From Owenia fusiformis (taxonomy: Eukaryota; Annelida; Polychaeta; Sabellida; Oweniidae): a stretch of 64,000 nt of DNA. The DNA lies in NCBI GenBank assembly GCA_903813345.2, contig CAIIXF020000005.1, forward strand, positions 28,649,375 to 28,713,374, written 5' to 3'. A program made the translations under genes and the position numbers. Below, piece after piece: positions 55,401 to 64,000 of this stretch. Within the stretch, counting starts at the first letter, position 1; every line of letters begins with the position of its first letter. The notes beneath the pieces were generated by a model, which saw only the letters and a list, made by a program, of their open reading frames with translations, did not search any database and was not told where the DNA came from.

Positions 55401-58400
55401 TTTAATAAATTTATACTTATCGGACGATGTACCTCTTTAACAATGACTTTCCTTCCTTTACCATGGAAGTGGAGGAGTCTTGGTTCATACTCCTCTGCTT
55501 TTACGTGACGGAATCCACTAGCAGCGCCACCTTTCAGATACCTAAAATTCACACATACGGATATCTTTTGTTAAGACTTGTAAAAAGACGTAGTTTTGTG
55601 TTTTTATCAGTAATCAACACACCATTTATTACTGCATAAAACAAAATAAAAGTACAATGCATGATGCCAATACATGATGTTGCATTTACAAACCTCCGGG
55701 CTAAAATACACTATGAATTCCAACCTGATTTCATCAAAATAGCTCAGGAATAATTCCGACTCATGTCCCATCACCTCTCTGTGTTGAACTGGCTTGTCAT
55801 CTAAGAACGTATCCAACTCCACGGTCTTGTAAGCAGCAGTTCCGTACTCATCCTACCAGAGAATTACAAATATGTATGCACAAGTGCCAATGGGAAATGA
55901 CCAAAAGTTGTTACAACAAACCCCAACTATCCCAAACCGTGATCTAACGTGAAAAAATAATGTCTATTGCCAGATTGCACATTTATATCTCCCGATAGAT
56001 GTCAGAGAATATGCAATTAATATCAAGATATCTTGATTCACAAGGTTTCAGTTGCTCACCTTGGAACTCGAAGATGCATTAAAGACCCACTATGTTTAAA
56101 TCTGGTGGAGATGTCAGTTACCTGTGTGCTGTATTTTCCTATCCAGAAATGAACGTCATACTCGATTTCATCAGAGTCCTCCTTCTTGTATTGCTAAAAA
56201 TAAGGCCAGTCATTTCTTTCTTATATTTCGTCACTTTTAGTGGAGAGTTCATTAAATAGATATGCAGAAAAGGGGCATAGGGTAAAACTAAATATCAATT
56301 TGAACGTTGAATAATAACAGAATAATGCAGATTAAATATTGTATTTGCCATATTACTAGAAGCGATATCTTTGACCTTTATTAGCATTTTACCTCGTTAC
56401 GTCGTACTACCAATGATCTATAATTGAAGATCTATAACATCGGTTTTTCTACTTTTCTACTTTTTGCTACATCTAGAAGGAGAATATCCTCATTCATACA
56501 AGGGCGTTACAATACCCGGGAATTAATCGGTTTGTGCAGTACATGTTTGTGATAGCGCCCTCTGCAGGCCACTGCGGTTATTAGGGTGTAGCAAGGGAAA
56601 GATCAATACCCGGTGATTTCAGCGGGAAGTGGCGTTTCGTTCATTGGATGAGCTGCGCGCGCACGCATAAATGTGATTATCCAATATAATAAGGGGAGGG
56701 CTATTTGAAGTAGTTTTTGGTGTCAGGCGCGACCCAGGGCTGTTGTCTTAAGGACATTTCGTTGAAAATGAGCCATTCGGCTGATAATTGGTAAGAGTTT
56801 GCGATCTTATAATGTATAACTGTTACTCAGACACATATTTTGACACGATTCTGTTGGAAATAAGCTTTGAACCGAGAGATATTCACGATTGATATGCACA
56901 TTTTTGATTGTGCCATTGCTTTTCTATTGCACAACCCATGTATAGAAGAAACATTAATAATACAGATTGGTTTACCTTCAATACATGGCAGACACTACAT
57001 ATCGGTCTATTAATACCAGTTTGTGCCTTAAATAGTTTTATATTTCCATCCACGGCCTGGAGCCTGGGTGTGTTTGTCTCTTATGTGTATGCTTGTGCAT
57101 GGACTTCTAATCACTAGCAGAATTTAACATGATGCAAACTCGACATTATAACTCATGCTGTAACATTTTGACTTCGCTGGAAAACAAGAGGAATTATTTT
57201 TCTTGCCAATCAATCATGAATCACAATCAAAATTTCAGAATGATCAATCAGGCAATGATCCAAATCAAGTGATAACATTATATGATATTCAGCAAGAAGT
57301 CCGGTAGAAATACAGAATATTTAAACATCAAAGCTGAAAGTTAAAATCTAATCTGTCAATTTTCTGTCTGCAAAAGAGCGTCCCAAGAGCGTTTACATTT
57401 GACACAATAACAGACTGAGGCCTTGAAATCTAGGATTCCCCAGGAAAATATGACGTCATACTAATTAGCATAAGGATTTCCCTATTGGGGTGGGTCGAGC
57501 CTTGTTCGAAAACACAATCCATAAATACATGCTAATTTCTAAGGAGATAGGAAGTGTATAACGTGTTTATCGATTTTGTTTAAAGATTTAATCAATTATC
57601 AAATTGTTTAAGTGGATAAAGTGGTCACACTTGCTTCAATTCATAGCGAAATCGACGGATAGAAACTGACCGAATTCCCGATATCCTACCCCGTATTACT
57701 GTAGGCTATAAGCACAGTGACCTACAGAGGGCGCTATCACAAACAAGTACTGGACGAACCGATAAATTCCCGGGTATTGTAACGCCCTTGATTCATATTG
57801 GTGCTGAGGTAGTATCAAAAGGGATGTTAAGTTCACTCAAGCAACCGTTAACAAAACGTAACTGCTAGTTAACATCAATGAAGACGCATCATGCACAAGT
57901 ACTCACATTCAGTATAATATATGAATCCCCATCAAAAAAGGAACCGTAATCTTCTGCTGGCCATTCTGTGATGCCAAATTTCTGAAATGTTAGCATGATC
58001 CACAAGGTGAAATATCTAGTAAGATTACTACACACACACACGACAGTGACAGTGACGTTGTTGAAATGAAATATGACGTCACACGCGCATACAATGTTAA
58101 CTCAAAGAAACACCAAAAGGAGAACACCATTTGCTTTCATTAAGGGAGACATACAACAGACTGAGGACAGCAGACATAGATGGAGAGTGAAAGACACGGG
58201 AATTGTATTAAAACAGAGGTCAGGCATGGTTAATTGTTGAATATATGATGTTATCCAATCAGCGTTCGTAGTACTAAAACAAGAAATACTGCATACAAGA
58301 CGTGTCTAGTATGAACATTTACTCGTTGTTATCAGCGATGAGATGCTAAAAGAAAACAAGTTTATATTAATAAGGGGCTAAGACATCAACCAGAGCTTTG

Positions 58401-59658
58401 CCTTGACACACTGGTAAACTTCATCCGGGTAAGTGCACGTAGAAAACCCAGGGGTGAGTATGGTGAATGGAGCTGCGTTTCGTGTGCCGGGACCATTATT
58501 TTCCTCACTACTACTTACGTTCAACACGATATATGAATCGCCATCATAGAAGCTGCCATAGTCGGGGACAGGCCAGGCTACAACCTCGAATTTCTAGAAT
58601 TTCACATGCAAAAGAAATAGTTCATCATTTTAAGACAATGGACAGACTAATATCCCTGTGTTTCAGATCTATTAAAATTACTAGTATTCTAAAGAATATG
58701 ACAGACGAAGAATTCTTCATTTTTATTTTTCATCCTACTGTAGCTTTAATTATTGCAGCATTTGAAAACGTAAAAGTGTAATTGAATAATTGCCATGAAA
58801 TTGATTTTATATTTTGGAAATTTTTAAAAATCTGTAAATGATCTACTTGGATTCATACCACTATTCTCCAGATGTACAACGCACTCTCCCTGTTTTTATC
58901 CACTGTCGACCATGCTTGTTCGCCACTAGCAGACGTCTCTAAAATAATTATAAAACATTGTATTAAGCCTGTGAACTTAAATTCCTTCTCATCATACATA
59001 ATAATAAATATATTCATAGGGATCCTTCAGTGGCCGATATTAAGTTTATATTATAAAGAAAATGATAGAATAAAAAACACTAGCCTAGATAGAGCCACGA
59101 TAACATTTTTTGATTTTTCGAAGGTTTTATTATACTCAAGGTAGATTGCAAGTGTCATTTTACCTTGTAAAGTCCGAAATGGAAAACTTGATTATACTTT
59201 GTTCTTTGGGATTTGCTTCTCCCTGGAGTTGGCCTTTTCTACATTACTATTGTGTCGGTGCATCAGACAAATAAACAAACTTACTTTTAACATTCTTTTC
59301 TAGGTCTGACCCGAACAAAGCTAGGTTACTGTCCTTCCAGTCATACTTCTTGGCTTTTCTCAGACCTTTTCCTGTAATAGGAAAATCACAAAAGTCACAA
59401 AAGTAACAAATAATGAAAACAAGTAATAAAATAAACAAACAGTCGTGTCCCAAATTCTTCAAATGATTTGCACTGACAAGAGGTAAACTAACTAGGCAGC
59501 AGTAATGATTAGACACAATTGAATCATAATTATATTTTATCGCATCTAACAGGTGAAGATAATTTTATGTTAAAAACAAGGCACTCTCTATGCGAAGAAC
59601 AATAATTTCTTAACTCAGTCCTGTTGGTATAGAAGTTGTTTACAGTCTTACCTGGCAT
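52433..59658 (-). CDS. Gelsolin-like actin-severing/capping protein, copy B (three-domain), 13 coding exons
   Basis: Paralog of copy A with the fuller gene structure. Exons in transcript order: 59658-59652, 59371-59285, 58938-58859, 58593-58519 (or the alternative 57981-57907), 56193-56122, 55852-55725, 55541-55433, 55249-55139, 54513-54427, 53602-53511, 53277-53199, 52978-52883, 52528-52433. Phases agree and give 372 residues with either alternative exon. The N-terminus is [15 protein letters not shown]1 spans about 45-170, G2 about 175-250 and G3 about 275-360, with [20 protein letters not shown] in G3. An eight-Asp linker precedes G3, two codons shorter than in A. Typical length is 360-380 residues for annelid and mollusc short gelsolins. 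Role: calcium-dependent severing and barbed-end capping of actin, known for the family and inferred here. Confidence 0.94.
53755..53876. repeat. ATGTCACCAC-family MITE, unit B copy, right end lost
   Basis: The unit B counterpart of 42732-42856, from TTGTCACCATCTGCC to TATGTTACACCTCA. The right terminus GGTGGTGACAT is replaced by the insertion at 53880-54361. Confidence 0.7.
53880..54361. mobile_element. 482-bp MITE with perfect 21-bp TIRs
   Basis: CTATCACACCAAACTAGTTC plus T at 53880 is exactly inverted at 54341-54361. It is absent from unit A and nested in the older MITE, so it is younger than the duplication. The interior is rich in ACGTTC/GAACGT-like words (TACGTTC, GAACGTA, CGTTCTCG), giving many small internal palindromes. 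No coding region. Confidence 0.85.
56499..57790. mobile_element. 1.29-kb TIR transposon, unit B only
   Basis: CAAGGGCGTTACAATACCCG and GGAATT at the left, with matching inverted sequence at the right end, give arms of about 78 bases that include TTGTGATAGCGCCCTCTG. The 7-bp ATTCATA is duplicated on both sides (56492-56498 and 57791-57797), and unit A has the uninterrupted CATTCATATTGG. Inside, after a short GC-richer tract, ATGAGCCATTCGGCTGATAA is followed by a donor GTAAGAG, which looks like a 5' exon of a lost transposase. Confidence 0.88.
57907..57981 (-). CDS. Alternative G1 exon of gelsolin copy B
   Basis: A 75-nt, phase-0 exon flanked by an acceptor (AACATTTCAG) and a donor (GTGAGT) that encodes [25 protein letters not shown] (25 residues). 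It matches the upstream exon at 58519-58593 at 17 of 25 residues, including W, P, DYG and DGDSY. Each version fits between the exons at 58859 and 56122 without changing frame, but using both would duplicate a strand of the G1 fold. The pair is therefore best read as mutually exclusive. The DGDSY stretch lies where gelsolin G1 has a calcium-binding Gly-Asp. Confidence 0.85.
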
Positions 59659-60357
59659 TTTCTTTAAATATCTGCTAGTAAGCTACAGTGTCTGAAACAA
59701 CAGAATATGTTTGTTAACAAGGAAGTACTCCATATCATTATGAAATGAAAATCACGACTCCTTCTCAAGTATCAGGATATTGTGTTGTGATGAGTGTCTG
59801 AGAAACTCTATAAGGATTTCCCGAATATTTCCAAGAAAATAGGGAGTTTAAGCTTGCAATGTGTTCACAACCTAAACGTGAACGGAAAATATTTAAGCGA
59901 TGCATTTGTATGGGTGATTGACCATACGTATAGGTTGGCGTTTCGATTTTATATGCAAGCTTAAACTCCCTATTATTGAACTTTTTTAGTGAGTGGGGAG
60001 TGTTTTGTTTTATCGGATGTATCCAGGAGGTGAGAATATAAGATTTCAACTTTATTATAAGAATGATCTCACCATGAAAATTATCAGTCCAGTTTATACA
60101 TTGGTGAGGAGGCCAGTTGTTTATGAGGAACGCTAGCTAGAATTACTGATTGAATTGCTTTCTATAAATAGTGTATTTCCAAGGAAAAGCTCACTCTTGA
60201 ACTAACATTGGCTATTTATTTGCTTATGGTTTGGTTGGCCATACATGTTGCGCTAAATGAATCCTGGTCTACAAGGGACTGATTGTATACTCCCAAAGAA
60301 ATCATGCAGACTTATAGATGTGTTCGGCAATGCATTTTTCCAATGCTCTCTCACAAT

Positions 60358-60953
60358 ATAGTGTATTCATATCAAGAGCTTTCTAAAAGAGCTATCTAGT
60401 GTATTTGCTACAAGATTACATGTTGATATTTAGAAGTCGAGCACTAACTAAAACAACCAGTTGGGAGGCTGGGAGGGTATCTCCCAAGAAAACGCCACTC
60501 CAAGTTGTTTATTAGACATTACTCAAGGTAAATGCGAGTCAAGCATAACTTCTAATATTTAATGAACAGCAAATCCACGGAGTGACAAATCCTATGGAAC
60601 AAAAACTATTTTGACAAATTACTCCTCATTAGAACATTCATGATAGAAATTAACGTAGTGTCTCTTTTTGGCAAAACGTAAGCGTACGATAATATATTCT
60701 TGTTATGGCATAAAATATCGTTTAACGAAAAAATCCGGCCATTTTAATTTTGGAAATTCTCTCTCGAATTAGAAGTTGTAAAGTAAAATTTAAATCATTA
60801 AAATTATTTTGAACTTGGAGGCAAATATTAAATATATAGCCCCTGTCGTATTATCTATAATAGAAGTAGATAAAGAGGCATTCAAAGTATAGCCAAGTTA
60901 CGAAAAACGGAATGATCAGCCAAAAAGCCAAAAGACACAATCCTACATGATTT
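60358..60953. other. Unit-B-specific insertion, type unknown
   Basis: About 600 AT-rich bases sit between CTCTCACAAT and AATCCAAATCCAAC, which are adjacent in unit A (near 48376). I could not find clear terminal repeats or coding sequence in it. Confidence 0.5.
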
Positions 60954-61038
60954 AATCCAAATCCAACAACCACACGAAGCAGCTATTTGAGCTATTGAAC
61001 ATTTCTCTCCGAGCAAGACATCAGCCGAAAACATTAAC

Positions 61039-62035
61039 TACAGGGTGACCGGAAAAAAAGGAGACCATTGAAATAGGCAATATCTCCTAAAATAGACTAG
61101 TGACATCAATGAAATTTTGCATACATCAGGACAGTTCTATGGAAATTTGTTCCTGAAAGTGTCAATACAAGCAGTCAACTGGTTCAGGAGCTATGATCAT
61201 TTACATAACATGCTCCAAATAGGCGCAATTGAGACCAACGCAGAGCTGGATACATTTGGCAAATACCCTTACATATTCCGACCTTGTTATGGCATTACAT
61301 TTAGCATTTATTGCCACCTTTAGGTCAGCAATTGTCTCAGGATTGTTTTGGTACACATTGTCTTTCAAATTGCCCCACAAAAAGAAATCAGGTGGATTCA
61401 AATTTGAGTTGTATGGAGACGAAGCTTATCTGACCTATGGCTTCTGACTCAGTGGTCCCACTCAGTTACAGTATCATCCTAAGGAGGTTTTGGGCAGCCC
61501 TTGGTTTCCATATGGGATTTAATTGTGCCATATAGTGGTTTTAGTAACATGGCACTATGCCCAATACCTAAAGTGACTCTTAAGATTGGGTAAATCAGCA
61601 CTTTGGCAACAGGATGATGAACCACATGTCAGATAACCCTTCATTGCCATTACAGCCTAGACTTGAATCCTGCTGATTTCTTTTTGTATGGATATTTGAA
61701 AGACAATCTATACCAAAACAATCCTCAGACTATTGTTGACCTAAAGAAGGCAATCACTGCTATATGTAATGCCATAATAATGCCATAGAGGGCAGAACAT
61801 GTAAGGGTAGTTTGCCATATGAATCCAACTCTGCGTTGGTCTCAATTGTGCCTATTTGGAGCATGTTATGTAAATGATCATAGCTCCTGAACCAGTTGAA
61901 TGCTTGTATTGAAACCTTCAGTAACAAATTTCCATATAACTGTTCCAGTGTATGCAAAATTTCATTGATGGCACTTGTCTAGTTTAGGAGAAATTGATTA
62001 CTTCAATGGTCTCCTTTTTTTCCGGTCACCCTGTA
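61039..62035. mobile_element. Foldback transposon made of two opposing Tc/mariner-superfamily 3' ends
   Basis: TACAGGGTGACCGGAAAAAA at 61039 is inverted exactly at the right end (62035). The arms stay similar for about 400 bases each. On the minus strand at 61201-61401 one arm reads NPPDFFLWGNLKDNVYQNNP, the PDFFLWG-LKD-VY signature of IS630/Tc-like transposases, and ends AYLEHVM. The opposite arm (plus, about 61660-61790) reads NPADFFLYGYLKDNLYQNNP. Both are C-terminal fragments with no N-terminal half, so no active enzyme is encoded. Confidence 0.85.
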
Positions 62036-63319
62036 GGTGTGGCAATCACCGGACACACAAACGGAGAGACGAGAGGACATCGACTCGAGGCGAACGGACG
62101 GCTTCTCTATTTCAAGAATAACCTCTTTTGGTGGAATAATTGATTTTATAATACACGTTTCTAGAAAGAAATGTTGCTAACATTTTTATATCATACGTTT
62201 ATCCAGTTATTTCAAAACAGTATGTCTATGTTAAGTATGCAAAAACAACTGAACAAAGATAGTAATGAAAATGAATTTAGAAAACACAAAATGTGTTTAT
62301 GTCACGCAGTGCCCTTTCCAATACTTCGATTTTGGTTCTTGTCCATCTCCGACTTCAAAGGTGGTTATAACACACCTTCTATGTTCAAGGAGAAGTTGAA
62401 GCAACTGCTTACTGAAACCTTGCGAATCACGGTGCTTCTTCATCAACCTATGTACTAGGGAAGAAAACTTTGATCATGTCGAGAAGCATAACAACAAGTC
62501 CAAGTAAATTAACTAACTGCCAACTAAATCCTCTACATATCTGGTTAGTCTAAGGCACAGTCACAAGAATTATTTCACAAGTACTATTATTTGAGTATCA
62601 GGCAATTGAGTGTATTTTGGAACTTCGCGTAAGACTGCAGAGATGTTCATGTTAATGTTGATGCGTTCAGAACAACTGGCCGTGGCATTTTGGAAGCATC
62701 ATGCATATGCAATCCCTTTAATAACTATTGATAGGATGTAGGTTATGTGGTATTTGTACATACCAGTCGATTGCGAATGATAAATTGAAATATAAAGTCA
62801 TTATGGAACTTTTAAATTGTTCCCCCACCCGAGTGAATTTTTCCAATGAATATCAAATGTTCTCATCATGAACTTGATGGTACGGACGTTTGTATTCTTG
62901 AAGGGAGTACAGGTGTATGTAATCCGCCTTATTTGCTTTCCCGGGGTTTCTCTAATTGCATGATGGAAAGAACATCGGTGCACATTTTTGAATTTAAGCT
63001 TTTGAACAAGAAACAAAGCAGTAGCCGACTTTGTCCAATGCAGGTAAGACAATGGGTCAAGACAGAAACCACAGAGTCAATGATTCGAGCAGGAGCTACT
63101 GTGAAATAAAAACCTAATCATATTGTTTCAAAATAGCTGCATCTAATTGTCCATAATTGTCCAAACAATCCATTTTAGAATTTTTAAAAGGCCAAATTAT
63201 TGGAAAATATTGAAAAAGATCCTGTTCTGGTAGAAGTAATGTGTGTCAATGTGTAAGGAGTATTTTCACAACTACCACTGTTACTCGCGCGTATATTGAA
63301 AACAAAAGGCAATGAAAGA

Positions 63320-63545
63320 AATACAGAATATCAGATCATTTTGAGTGATACCATATATATTGATAAGTTCGGATATTATTATCAAATATCAACACAAATG
63401 GGTCTACAAAAATGGTATCAGCTGAAATGATCTGGTATTTGGTTTATCCCATGGTTACAATAAAAAAAAAAGTTAATCACACGGTAATGCGTGCCGATAA
63501 ACGATAGGCCTATCAACCACATACAGAATGAGATTGATAAACGAT
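63320..63545. repeat. Hairpin cluster upstream of gelsolin B
   Basis: The counterpart of 49085-49320. CAGATCATTTTGAGTGATAC pairs with GTATCAGCTGAAATGATCTG, and TAATCACACGGTAATGCGTG is followed by CCGATAAACG. Drift is greater than in the exons, but the pairing potential remains. Confidence 0.55.
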
Positions 63546-63882
63546 TTTCTGAAAAATATCACACGGATTTCAATAATATCAGAAATATCAATAGTTGTTA
63601 TTGAACAGACAACCTATTAATCGTGGGGTAAAACATGATATTATATGTAAGTTAATATATTTGTTTTAAGGCATTTCCGGGTTTGGTTAACGCCTTTGAT
63701 TAATTAATGAATTCAACAATCCATCTAAGTTTTTATCTTTCAAGACATATTCATTTCAATAACCGAATCTAATAGCCAACCTAATATAATAGGATACACC
63801 TATAGTACGACTTGTTCAGTCAAAACGTTTTAACAAAATAATTGTTTTAAGAACATGTTTAAATGTAATGTTTTTCACTTAC

Positions 63883-63962
63883 CTTCCTTAGTCTTTCCAG
63901 TGGCAGCCTAACCTATGCTATGTATGTCTATGTAGTGCCTGATGCCGAGTGCAACACTGGTA
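63883..63962 (-). promoter_or_regulatory. Candidate 5' UTR exon of gelsolin copy B
   Basis: On the minus strand the sequence ends AAGGAAG at a donor GTAAGTGAAAAAC (plus 63870-63882). A matching acceptor, GTTGTTTCAG, lies about 40 bases before the coding ATG at 59658. The TATA box at 63988 puts the transcription start near 63960. Confidence 0.55.
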
Positions 63963-63987
63963 CGCAGAAAACACAGTAAACAGCCCC

Positions 63988-63993
63988 TTTATA
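63988..63993 (-). promoter_or_regulatory. TATA box for gelsolin copy B
   Basis: On the minus strand the sequence reads ATATATTTATAAAGGGGCTG, a strong TATA element about 30 bases upstream of the inferred start. It lies outside the duplicated unit. Confidence 0.5.
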
Positions 63994-64000
63994 AATATAT

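Larger units (their letters stand above)
51939..63958. repeat. Tandem segmental duplication, unit B
   Basis: Direct-orientation copy of unit A. Unit-B-only insertions are at 53880-54361, about 54627-54925, 56499-57790, about 59836-59938, 60358-60953 and 61039-62035. Similarity ends at GATGCCGAGTGCAACACT, 63958. The sequence continues to the window edge as unique DNA with a TATA box. Confidence 0.92.

Noticed and set aside
62171-62458. Open frame of 95 codons on the plus strand
   Set aside because: No family motif. It lies in a unit-B-only region next to the foldback transposon.

Overview
This is eukaryotic nuclear DNA from an invertebrate, most likely a lophotrochozoan such as a mollusc, brachiopod, annelid or relative. 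The genes have many short exons with GT-AG introns, and the DNA is AT-rich and full of short inverted-repeat transposons. The gene set fits this group: three-domain gelsolin-like proteins, a secreted chitin-binding/LamG protein of the type found in shell and cuticle matrices, and a 160-bp-class tandem array inside a transposon. I cannot name the species.

Layout. (1) 1-8.7 kb: a single-exon seven-TM 'rolling stone'-type membrane protein gene (minus, 2857-3774) among repeats, a decayed mariner (4541-6051) and a decayed LINE reverse transcriptase (minus, 7218-8657). (2) 9-25.7 kb: a complete RBM5/RBM10-type splicing regulator (plus). It has 22 coding exons and encodes 912 residues: RS-like N-terminus, RRM, RanBP2 zinc finger, RRM, OCRE, C2H2 finger and G-patch. 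Its introns hold a hAT MITE with an 8-bp target duplication and a 1.47-kb element carrying 162-bp tandem repeats. (3) 27.5-30.6 kb: a complete nine-exon gene (minus, tail to tail with RBM5) for a 424-residue secreted protein with a signal peptide, a chitin-binding domain and a LamG domain. (4) 30.6-35 kb: no gene seen. (5) 35.0-37.1 kb: a 690-residue type II Golgi glycosyltransferase (plus) with two tandem GT-like halves, only the second of which has a DXD motif. (6) 37.4-64 kb: a roughly 12-kb tandem segmental duplication. Each unit (A 37420-49716, B 51939-63958) holds one minus-strand gelsolin-like gene of 12 or 13 coding exons.

The most interesting biology is in the gelsolin pair. Both units contain two homologous 75-nt, phase-0 versions of the same G1-domain exon, arranged like mutually exclusive alternative exons. 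In copy B both are intact. In copy A the second version has an in-frame TAA and a 0.6-kb inverted-repeat transposon inside it. Copy A has also lost coding intron 1, giving a shorter N-terminus. The upstream duplication boundary lies between the inferred transcription start and a TATA box seen only beside copy B, so copy A probably uses a different core promoter. The two units also differ by several transposon insertions, which gives a relative timeline of events.

All gene models were built by hand from reading frames, splice consensus and phase agreement. Family names rest on motif recognition, not on database searches.
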